Shown here one piece after another: positions 33,101 to 40,423 of a stretch of DNA of 43,119 nucleotides. Source of the stretch: a virus; IMG/VR virus record IMGVR_UViG_3300035182_000690, positions 1 to 43,119 of that record; one strand, written 5' to 3'. The position numbers and the translations under genes are program-made. The notes beneath the pieces were generated by a model that saw only the letters and a program-made list of their open reading frames with translations, ran no database searches and was not told where the DNA came from. Position 1 is the first letter of the stretch; the number at the start of each line of letters is the position of its first letter.

Positions 33101-33357
33101 GAATTGCATTAACAAATCTATCAAATTTACCAAGACCTAACTTCTTAATAATTGATGAAGGTTGGGGTAATCTTGATAGTGAAAATATAGGTTCAATACA
33201 AAGGTTATTTGATTATCTTAGAAGCAAATATAAGTTTATATTAGTTATAAGTCATATTGATTCGATAAAAGATTCCGTAGATAGTATAATAGATATTAAA
33301 TTAAAGGATACTTTTAGTAAAATAGAATATGGCAACACTAGCACAACAATTACTTAA
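30172..33357 (+). CDS. Fused Mre11-Rad50 type nuclease (gp47-gp46)
   Basis: A single 1061-residue chain combining both subunits that T4 makes as gp47 and gp46. Residues 1-370 are the Mre11/SbcD metallophosphoesterase: D20-x-H22, GD58, GNHD 92-95, H164 in YHGPLNG and GDIH 196-199. Residues 375-1061 are the Rad50/SbcC ATPase: FGANATGKSS with K415 as Walker A, long coiled coils, a zinc hook C728-E-F-C731, a signature motif LDLGSGMEKFISSLALR (about 961-977), and Walker B FLIIDEGWG with D995-E996. It should process DNA ends for recombination-dependent replication. No frameshift is visible at the junction. Its 3' end overlaps the next gene by 29 bases. Confidence 0.92.
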   Translation: MDYIKLNIKRDVKKIIHLADIHIRQYKRYEEYEEVFKEMHNEVKKHYDENTLIAVLGDVVHSKNELSPELVELTAYFLKSLSDIGPTILVAGNHDANLNNKNRIDSLTPIVNLISNDNLFYLRSSGLYTVGNLCFSVMSVFDEMTHYIKAKDIDDKYVKIACYHGPLNGVKNDSNYTLSGKMTNMFFTGYDSVLLGDIHNRQIVSKKPLIVYPGSLLCQNYGEHPTDHGFAVHDIDTMTCTFVDVKNDYSYYTIDVDDSLVIPKVNIQSKHPRIRVRFKDVKLELIAGTLDVIKRTYHPSELIYVKNNTVANNSVFSKNQISDISNIKNVEVQNKFIQRFLDKKYKLSKDIVQGILDVNQETNANVKLETFFNTSMWNLLEFRWSNMFSFGEDNYINFTDMNGVYGLFGANATGKSSFSESLAFALFDKTSKESKMINLLNVRKQSFKCSITLEHCGKKYLIRRVGTKNKKGTALKYEIDFFEYEGDKLVSLNGEDKWGTNRNIRYIIGDLDDFLLSSYSVQNDNLGFVNKSNSERKDILLKFLGLKIFDLLFDIANVKLKEYNVLLRDIDIDAILDDKLKLEKQISIIQNDIDKANESSINVQQQIIDTKDNILNTHKTLIQINENENVIDTMQITNDLEASKSKLSSLEIQLKDNEIKILKYKEAYDIAQDALVDKDIIIKKYQEYLIDESQYKSLKKQLDINKIDLDKLEKEVATVHELEYDPNCEFCQKNFGYHFDSVTSNYKSRKERYNDMQNECNDAYTRMISHDNIVDQYGTVNSIIDKVPRITKEISLLNDSIAATKAAIIKHEKQIIDWTNTLSESKAIAAAQLNNKNANDKIKILENRLKDEESRLNVLKTKVMDSLMKMNQVSSKIDDYSKDIDKHANMAFNKECQSMYCDIVKRDGIPYEIILDILPQVEVEVNNILSQIVDFSLLILPDENKNINIYIVYDTERYWNLDLGSGMEKFISSLALRIALTNLSNLPRPNFLIIDEGWGNLDSENIGSIQRLFDYLRSKYKFILVISHIDSIKDSVDSIIDIKLKDTFSKIEYGNTSTTIT

Positions 33358-35773
33358 AAATAAATTAGTTGAAAATTTACACTTAATTGATGCAGTAGAA
33401 TCTAATGCATTTGTAATTTCTGGCCTACCTGCGGAATGTTCGTATGGTAGGCATTCTTTTTTATTATACACTAATGATGATAGTGTAAATGGTAAAATAC
33501 AAATACAATTAGAAATATTAGATTCGTTACAAAATAGAGTCGATTATAGTTATGAAAATTATAAAGAATCTAATAAAATATTAGTTACTGTTATTATTGA
33601 TGAACCACTTGAAAATGGTAATGCAACTATGACTTTAATTTTTAAGAATAAAAACGGTGATACGTTAAAACAATATCATTATTTTAATATAAACAAATCA
33701 ACACAAAATACATCAACACTTCGATTTGCAACAAATCCAATAATAAATGCAAACGTTATTAAAAAATATGTACAAGGATATGATTATAATAGATTTTCAC
33801 AATCATTAAATGTAACAAATTCATATACAGAATTAATTGATAATGCCCCAGAACGTCGTATGATTAAATATAAGGCCGATGTTTATAACACTGATTATAC
33901 ATATATAAACCTCTTATTACCTGATAATTTAACAAGTAGTCAACAAACTTTAGTTGGTGCAAAAGTGACTATACCTGATAGTGCTTTTTCATATTTAGGT
34001 TCAAATTATATAACATCTTCATTTACAGCAACTATACAATCATATGTTTCAGCAGGCCCATCAAATTATTATAAATTTAAGTTAAATGCAATACCAAAAT
34101 CATACAATAATACAGATGGATTATATTATAATGTTACCGCATCTACACACACTACATTTATAGAATATTTTAATAAATCAACAGATATAATAAATACTAT
34201 AAATTCATATTATAATAATTATGTAAGAATAACTGCTGATAATCTAAAATTACTATCAGGTAAAATTGATTCAATTGATGTTTATAAAAAATCATATATG
34301 AATGATCATAATTCATTTGAATTTGTCTATTCATTTGATACTTCAAAATTTAACATATTACAATATACATATAATACACTATCATATGATGCAGGTAATT
34401 TTTCAAACTATTTTTCAGGATCTTTATTTGATACATCAAAATTTAATAATATTTGGAGATTAGGTTATAATCAAGTAATTGATTCTACATCATTAATAAA
34501 CACAACATTAAATAATGATTATTTTTCAAATGCATTGTGTATAAATAATAGTGATAACTTATTTTTATCAGGTTCAACATTTCTTATGTTAAACAATAAC
34601 ATAGAATTAGTTCCACATTCTAATTATGAAATTATTTATGATTTTGCTGCTGATTATTCATCAACCACATCTAACACATCATTTAATTGGAATGTTAGTA
34701 TTAATAATCAAAGTTATAATAGATTATATAATGATATTGCAACACCAATTATTAAAACAATGATAAAAATAAATGAATCAATAAAGTTTAATTCTGAAAA
34801 TAATACATCCTTATCATTAGGATTTTGGGGTCATATTGATAACTTTACTAGTTCATCAATGTCATTAAGATTAGGTAATATAAAGATTCGTAGAATTGAT
34901 GCATATTCTGGATTTAATAATACTAATTATATTTTTGATGTACCTATAAGTAATACAAATATAGATGCAACTATTTTTAAGTTAAAGTATAAAAACACAA
35001 TAGGATATTCTTCATTTGAAAGTGATACATTATTACCTCTAGTAAATAATAATTTAAATGATACATATTTAGTTTCAAATGCATCACATGTTGCAAATAG
35101 AGGAAGTATACATTATACATCATCAGGAACAACAGATTATTATATTAATATAAATGATTATACACTAATATATTCCGGTTCATATAATATGAATTATTAT
35201 TTACCTGAATATGCATATTATGGTAAAGAATATTATATAAAATCATTAGGGCCTGGGAAAATAACAATGACACTTGGTACTGCATCTGCTAATTTTTTTG
35301 AAGATGAATCAGGTTTTGATACAGCCGGTCCAGATATTTTCCCAGGTGAAAATTATACATTTAAGTTTATAAAAAACAATAATAATAATGCTTGGGTTGT
35401 AACTAATAAATTTTTAATGACAAGTAGTTATGCTAATATGTTTGGAATTGGTACATCTAATACAAACAGTACATTACAATTAAGTGGTTCATTTGGTGTA
35501 TCCGTATTAAAAACAACAAATAATATAGCATTAGGAATTGACCATTATTTTGTACTATGTGACACATCAGCAAATAATATATTAGTAAATCTACCATATG
35601 CACAAGACTGTTTTGGTAGGATTTATGTAATTAAAAAAATATCAGGATCATATACGGTAACAATATCTGGAGTTTTAGGTCAATTAATTGACAATTCCAG
35701 TTCACAAACAATAACATCGGCATATACATCAATAAGTATTATTTCAGATGGTGCAAACTGGTGGATAACATAG
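33329..35773 (+). CDS. Tail fibre-like structural protein
   Basis: An 814-residue beta-rich protein. The N-terminal 130 residues look like an attachment or beta-sandwich region; the middle is serine/asparagine/tyrosine-rich as in fibre shafts. Near residues 640-695 and again 710-814 there are two similar C-terminal modules (YYGKEYYIKSLGPGKITMTL; DCFGRIYVIKKISGSYTVTI, ending SISIISDGANWWIT), typical of phage fibre tips and also seen in Bacteroidetes prophage structural proteins. Host binding is inferred. It starts inside the 3' end of the recombination gene (29-base overlap) with no strong ribosome site, so it may be re-initiated. Confidence 0.75.
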   Translation: MATLAQQLLKNKLVENLHLIDAVESNAFVISGLPAECSYGRHSFLLYTNDDSVNGKIQIQLEILDSLQNRVDYSYENYKESNKILVTVIIDEPLENGNATMTLIFKNKNGDTLKQYHYFNINKSTQNTSTLRFATNPIINANVIKKYVQGYDYNRFSQSLNVTNSYTELIDNAPERRMIKYKADVYNTDYTYINLLLPDNLTSSQQTLVGAKVTIPDSAFSYLGSNYITSSFTATIQSYVSAGPSNYYKFKLNAIPKSYNNTDGLYYNVTASTHTTFIEYFNKSTDIINTINSYYNNYVRITADNLKLLSGKIDSIDVYKKSYMNDHNSFEFVYSFDTSKFNILQYTYNTLSYDAGNFSNYFSGSLFDTSKFNNIWRLGYNQVIDSTSLINTTLNNDYFSNALCINNSDNLFLSGSTFLMLNNNIELVPHSNYEIIYDFAADYSSTTSNTSFNWNVSINNQSYNRLYNDIATPIIKTMIKINESIKFNSENNTSLSLGFWGHIDNFTSSSMSLRLGNIKIRRIDAYSGFNNTNYIFDVPISNTNIDATIFKLKYKNTIGYSSFESDTLLPLVNNNLNDTYLVSNASHVANRGSIHYTSSGTTDYYININDYTLIYSGSYNMNYYLPEYAYYGKEYYIKSLGPGKITMTLGTASANFFEDESGFDTAGPDIFPGENYTFKFIKNNNNNAWVVTNKFLMTSSYANMFGIGTSNTNSTLQLSGSFGVSVLKTTNNIALGIDHYFVLCDTSANNILVNLPYAQDCFGRIYVIKKISGSYTVTISGVLGQLIDNSSSQTITSAYTSISIISDGANWWIT

Positions 35774-35783
35774 GAGATATAAT

Positions 35784-36999
35784 ATGTCATATATAGAAGA
35801 TATAAGAATATCATCTGCAAATTCAATGTCAACAGATGCTTTTGGTAGATTTAGAGTATCAGAAGCGCATACTTTATTTGATAGCAAAAACTTAAATGAA
35901 TCCGGATCTTTATTTTGGGATTCATTAACAACCGGTGGGGGGAAGTATACTATATTCTACATCATCTAATGAAACGGTGTTATAAGTATCAAATGGTAAT
36001 GTTGGTAGATCTGTTAATCAAACAAAACGTAGATTTAATTATTGCCCAGGGAAAAGTCAATTATTTATGCTAACTGGTATTTTAGGTACTAGTTCATCAG
36101 GTATAATAAAGCGTATATGTGGATATGATGATAATAATGGAATATATTTTATGACATCAGGATCTCAATTTTATGTTGGTTTAAGAAATAATATATCAGG
36201 AGCAGTTATTGATACCGTTATACCACAATCATCATTTAATATTGATATAATGGATGGTTCTGGACCAAGTAAAGTAATATTAGATTTAACTAAAAATCAA
36301 ATATTTCATTTTGATTATCAGTGGTTGGGTGTAGGTCGTGTACGAATGGGCATAAATTATAGAGGTGATAATATATGCATGCATGAATTTTATAATGCAA
36401 ATGAAACATGTGGTGTTTATATTGGTACACCTAACTTACCAATTAGATATGAAATTATAAATTCAGGATCTGGTCAAGCTAGCTATATTAGACAAATATG
36501 TTCTACCGTTATAACTGACACCGGTCAAGAAGTTAATGGACAAATGGGATCTAATGGATGTAATGTTGGAATTTCAGTTACGACCGGACAAAAGATTGGT
36601 GTTGTTGGTATACGATTAAAATCAACATATATAGACACTACGGTTGTACCTAATATATTATCATTATTAGGCACTAGTACAAATAGGAATTATAGATGGT
36701 TTGTTAGTATTAATCCTAGTATATCAACATCAGGTTCTTTAATTTGGCAAGATGGTACCGTACGTCCAGTAGAATATGCTACTAGTAGTGCTAGTGTACC
36801 TGCAACTATTACAAATGAAGGTGTTGTATTATATCAAGGTTATGTATCAAATTCAAATCCAAGTATTACATTTCCTACAAATACTACATTATTAATAGGT
36901 ACCGATATTAATAATAAACCTGATGAACTTTGGTTATGTACTGATAATTTTGAAGGTGCAAATACCTTTTATGGTGCAATAAATTGGATATCTATGTAA
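35784..36999 (+). pseudogene. Interrupted virion structural gene (frameshift and stop)
   Basis: Two pieces of one protein. The first frame (35784-35969, 61 residues) carries SSANSMSTDAFGRFRVSEAH, a well-known start of conserved structural proteins in environmental T4-like phages. After the G6 run at 35937-35942 the homology jumps to the other frame, which continues to 36999 with QTKRRFNYCPGKSQLFMLTG, IFHFDYQWLGVGRVRMGI and LPIRYEI. Removing one G joins the frames, but a TAA at 35983-35985 still stops the joined frame. The second piece has an ATG at 36067 without a ribosome site. It may be a decayed gene, an assembly error, or partly expressed. The full protein would be about 400 residues. Confidence 0.8.
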
Positions 37000-37012
37000 T
37001 TTCAAATTGTTT

Positions 37013-37020
37013 TATATTTA
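37013..37020 (+). promoter_or_regulatory. Candidate late promoter box TATATTTA
   Basis: TATATTTA followed by TAATAAAA in the short gap after the interrupted structural gene, 33 bases before the holin ATG. No host-like TTG at the expected distance. It would drive the lysis and packaging genes, which are typically late. Confidence 0.65.
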
Positions 37021-37052
37021 TAATAAAATCATTAATTAAATGGAGTTATATT

Positions 37053-37346
37053 ATGTTTGGATTCGTTTCTGAGTTTTTAAAGAAAGAAAATGCAAAAAAA
37101 TTAGCAACTATGCTAATCGTATCCGTTCTTTCTATGATATTTATTGTTTATAATTTTGTAGAATTTTCTACATTTCTTATAACGTTCGTTAAAGCAATTG
37201 CAGGTATTATGATATTTTGGTGGGTAGATGAATACTTACTAAAAGGTGTTGATACAATTCAAGAAATATTAAAAGGAAATATTGCATATGCGTTATTCTT
37301 ATTTTCTATCGCTGCTATTATTGTTGGCGCTATTGTCGCTGGGTAA
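37053..37346 (+). CDS. Putative holin
   Basis: A 97-residue membrane protein with three hydrophobic segments (about 17-34, 38-58 and 75-96) and a lysine-rich amphipathic start (FLKKENAKK). Size, three-helix plan and position directly before a secreted peptidoglycan hydrolase support a holin that opens the inner membrane at lysis. The frame is open from 36984, but ATG at 37053 has TGGAG upstream and falls after the TATATTTA box, so it is preferred. Its last 59 bases overlap the endolysin gene. Confidence 0.7.
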   Translation: MFGFVSEFLKKENAKKLATMLIVSVLSMIFIVYNFVEFSTFLITFVKAIAGIMIFWWVDEYLLKGVDTIQEILKGNIAYALFLFSIAAIIVGAIVAG

Positions 37347-37842
37347 TATCCCACAAAAAAGCACAACACCACATGTAGATACTGCATTAACATATGTAGG
37401 AACTATGGAAGCAACTGGTCATAATGACGGTCCAGTAGTTGAAAAATTCTTACATAGTGTAGGACGCCATAAAGGAGATTCTTGGTGTGCCGCATTTGCT
37501 TCATATTGCATGCAAGCAGCTCACGTAAAAGCACCTACATTAAAAAGTGGTATGGCTCAAGCATATTTTAATAAAAAATCAATTAAAACAAATGATGTAT
37601 TAATTGGTAAAAAGAAAATAACTAAAGGTTATTTAGTTATTTGGAAACATGGTAATACAATGTCAGGTCATATTGGTATAGTTACTGGTGATTGGACAAA
37701 TAAAAGTGGCCCAACAGTTGAAGGAAATACATCAGGACCAACAGGCAGTCAATGGGACGGTGGTGGTGTATACAAAAAGATTAGATATTTACAACCAGCA
37801 AATGCATTCAGAATTATAGGATTCTCGGAGGTTACTTATTAA
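37288..37842 (+). CDS. Secreted CHAP-like endolysin
   Basis: A 184-residue protein with a signal peptide or release-type anchor (FLSLLLLLALLSLG, residues 6-19) and a cysteine peptidase/amidase domain of CHAP type. Catalytic C67 lies in KGDSWCAAFASYCM, H128 in SGHIGIVTG, and a third polar residue in VEGNTSG (about 144-150). It would cut peptidoglycan after export. TTG at 37282 is an alternative start; AGGA lies at about 37274. It is nested with the holin gene by 59 bases, a compact lysis cassette. Its stop codon shares a base with the ATT start of the next gene. Confidence 0.82.
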   Translation: MRYSYFLSLLLLLALLSLGNIPQKSTTPHVDTALTYVGTMEATGHNDGPVVEKFLHSVGRHKGDSWCAAFASYCMQAAHVKAPTLKSGMAQAYFNKKSIKTNDVLIGKKKITKGYLVIWKHGNTMSGHIGIVTGDWTNKSGPTVEGNTSGPTGSQWDGGGVYKKIRYLQPANAFRIIGFSEVTY

Positions 37843-39637
37843 ACACAAGAAATATGTTGATGCTATAGTTAAAAGAATTATAGCATCAAATGAATATAAA
37901 TTAATTCTAGAATCTACCAAAAAAGATTATGTTGTTACATACCCAGGTAGATTTCAACCGTTTCATAAAGGTCATTATGAAACATATAAATACTTATGTA
38001 ATAAATTTGGTTCTAATAATGTATATATATGTACATCAAATTCAACTAACGGTAATAATTCCATATTAAATTTTGCTCAAAAAAAGGCAATAATACAATC
38101 ATATGGTATACCTGCATCACATATTATTCAATGTAGAGTTCCATTACAACCAACCGAATTATTAAATAAATTTCCAAAAAGTGTATCATTAATTATTGGT
38201 ACTGGTGATAAAGATATGAATCGCCTTGCTGGAAAATACTTTAAGCCATTTAAGAATACTGATGATATGTTACCGTTTGAAAAAGCAGGATATATGATAA
38301 GTATACCAACTGTTAAAATAAGTGCAACTGATGTTCGTGATGGTATAAAATCTGGAAAAATTACATTAAAGAATATAAGCCAATATATGAATCCTAATAT
38401 AACACAACAAACTTATGATTTACTTAAAGGTAAATTATCAGAAGGTGGTGGTTATGGTCATATGCAACATATTTATGAAGATGCAAATTTAACATTTGGT
38501 GATATTAAAAAAATAATTGATTTAGGTTTAGGTGGTAAATTAAAATCCGTTACTGAAAAAACTGACGGTCAAAATTTAATGATTACTGTTGTTAATAATG
38601 AAGTAAGAGCGGCTCGTAATAAATCACATATTAAAAATTTTGCAAAAGATTCATTATCTATTGATGGTTTATTTAAGATGTTTGCCGGCCGCGGTGATAT
38701 ATCAAATGCATTTTCATTTGCTATGAATGATATGGCGGCCGCATTAAATGCATTAAGTAAAGCAGAAAAAGAAGATATCTTTAAAAATGGAAAAAGATTT
38801 TTATCATTTGAAGTAATATATCCAAAAACAACAAATGTTATTCCTTATGGAATGAGTATGTTAGTTTTTCATGGTATATATGAATATAATAAAGATGGTG
38901 ATAGAATTTCAGAAGTTAAAACAGGTGCAGGAAAATTATATAAATTAATTCAAAATGCAAACGCACATGTACAAAATACATTCACAATTAAACCAAAAGC
39001 TGACATTCATTTGAATGCTATAGAAAATGGACAAAATCTTAAAAAGGATTTATATAAACAATTATCAGCGATACAAGGTAAATGTGGAGCAAAGGATAGT
39101 GATAAACTATCAAAGTATTTTGAATTTAATTGGAGACATTATATTACATCATTAAATATAAACGATGATAAAGTAAATGAGATTTTATTAAATCGTTGGT
39201 TATATGATGATAAATCAACATCATTAAATGATATTAAGAAAATGGTTGATGAAAAACAATTTTCAGATATTAAGGCAACGGAAGGTGCTAAAGTCAAAAC
39301 ATTAAATAATACGTTTGTTGAACCAATACGTAATATGACTATGAATCTTGGTATTGCAATACTTAGTAATATGAAAAGTGTATTGACCGTTAACCCAAGT
39401 AAGGCAATTCAATCACTACAAGATGAAATAACAAGTACTATAGCGGCTATAAAGGCATCTAAAGATGATAGCCTTATAAATAAGCTTGATATTGAATTAA
39501 CAAAATTAAGAGGTGTAGGTAACATCGTATTACCAACCGAAGGAATTGTATTTACATATAAAGGCAATATTTATAAATTAACAGGAAGTTTCAACCCAAT
39601 AAATCAAATATTAGGTATGTTGAAATATGCAAGATAA
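37838..39637 (+). CDS. Nucleotidyltransferase fused to ligase-like domain, ATT start
   Basis: A 599-residue two-domain protein. Residues about 30-170 form an NMNAT/cytidylyltransferase-type domain: GRFQPFHKGH at 37-46 with the HxGH motif, and ISATDVRDG at 161-169 (ISxTxxR). Residues about 205-599 look like a nucleotidyltransferase of the RNA/DNA ligase type: TEKTDGQNL with candidate lysine K241, the RAARNK segment, FEVIYP, and EGIVF...KLTG (E568, K580). Between the upstream stop (37817-37819) and the first in-frame ATG at 38216 there is no ATG, GTG or TTG, yet the HxGH domain lies there. GGAGGTTA ending three bases before ATT at 37838 marks that as the start. It may serve NAD synthesis or RNA repair; neither is shown. 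Confidence 0.8.
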   Translation: MKHKKYVDAIVKRIIASNEYKLILESTKKDYVVTYPGRFQPFHKGHYETYKYLCNKFGSNNVYICTSNSTNGNNSILNFAQKKAIIQSYGIPASHIIQCRVPLQPTELLNKFPKSVSLIIGTGDKDMNRLAGKYFKPFKNTDDMLPFEKAGYMISIPTVKISATDVRDGIKSGKITLKNISQYMNPNITQQTYDLLKGKLSEGGGYGHMQHIYEDANLTFGDIKKIIDLGLGGKLKSVTEKTDGQNLMITVVNNEVRAARNKSHIKNFAKDSLSIDGLFKMFAGRGDISNAFSFAMNDMAAALNALSKAEKEDIFKNGKRFLSFEVIYPKTTNVIPYGMSMLVFHGIYEYNKDGDRISEVKTGAGKLYKLIQNANAHVQNTFTIKPKADIHLNAIENGQNLKKDLYKQLSAIQGKCGAKDSDKLSKYFEFNWRHYITSLNINDDKVNEILLNRWLYDDKSTSLNDIKKMVDEKQFSDIKATEGAKVKTLNNTFVEPIRNMTMNLGIAILSNMKSVLTVNPSKAIQSLQDEITSTIAAIKASKDDSLINKLDIELTKLRGVGNIVLPTEGIVFTYKGNIYKLTGSFNPINQILGMLKYAR

Positions 39638-39658
39638 TAAAAATAACATGAGGTTACA

Positions 39659-40423
39659 ATGGATGTTAAATCCAATGCAATAAATAAAGATTTCGTTGCA
39701 AGACGAAATAAAAAAGCACCATCACCATTAGATATTAATTATAGTAATCTTAAAGATGCTATTAATGGTAAATTATCTGAAGATATAACAGTTGGTGGTT
39801 ATACGGGTATTCGCAAGCACTATAAAACTGGCGAAATGATTCAATTTAGAGATAAAGAATATGAAGAATGGTTTAATCCAAATTCAAATACAAAATATAT
39901 TAATATAGCACCTGGGTATACAATAAATGACGGTGTATACACTGATAGATTTGCCGATAATAAAATGTTCGAAACCTGTCCAGTTTGTAAAAAAACTATA
40001 AGAAAACAATTTGATTATAAAATGTTTACAAAAACAGGAATGTGTTTAGATTGTAAAGTACATGAAGAAAACCAAATAAAAGAATCAGGTGGTTTTGAAA
40101 AATATGTACAAAATAAAATATTAAATAATAAACTTTCATATATGAAAGATACAAAAGGTCAAGTAGAAACGCTTATAAGTGGATTGAATAAAAAAATGAC
40201 ATATGTCAATGAAGACGGTTCAATTGATACTTGGGATAATGGTTCATATGATTCACAAAAGGCATTTTTAGAGTTACAATTAGCTGATATTGAAAAACTT
40301 ATAATAGGTTTGGAAAAAACATTATCAGGTGAAATAACCGAAGATGAATTAATGTTAATATATGATGAAGTAAAAGCAAATGGTGCACCTGAAACTGCTA
40401 GCACTGAGGAAGTAAAAGAGTAA
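39659..40423 (+). CDS. Zinc-ribbon protein before the large terminase
   Basis: A 254-residue protein. A basic N-terminus (NKDFVARRNKKAPSPLD) is followed by an internal zinc ribbon, C107-P-V-C110 ... C129-L-D-C132, and a helical, acidic C-terminal half with coiled-coil character (about 160-254). GAGGTTA precedes the ATG. Its stop overlaps the terminase start (TAATG). From position it could be the small terminase subunit, which in T4 (gp16) lies directly before gp17, but there is no sequence motif that proves it and zinc ribbons are not typical for gp16. Confidence 0.65.
   Translation: MDVKSNAINKDFVARRNKKAPSPLDINYSNLKDAINGKLSEDITVGGYTGIRKHYKTGEMIQFRDKEYEEWFNPNSNTKYINIAPGYTINDGVYTDRFADNKMFETCPVCKKTIRKQFDYKMFTKTGMCLDCKVHEENQIKESGGFEKYVQNKILNNKLSYMKDTKGQVETLISGLNKKMTYVNEDGSIDTWDNGSYDSQKAFLELQLADIEKLIIGLEKTLSGEITEDELMLIYDEVKANGAPETASTEEVKE

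Noticed and set aside
33423-33452. Inverted repeat GCCTACC ... GGTAGGC near the start of the fibre gene
   Set aside because: Seven-base stem with a 16-base loop inside coding sequence, no T-tract; too weak to call a terminator between the nuclease and fibre genes.
36984-37052. Longer holin start at 36984
   Set aside because: It begins inside the preceding gene, ahead of the promoter box and without ribosome site; ATG at 37053 has TGGAG upstream.
38216-39637. Nucleotidyltransferase-ligase gene starting at ATG 38216
   Set aside because: This would cut off the conserved HxGH domain that is encoded in frame directly upstream behind a good ribosome site.
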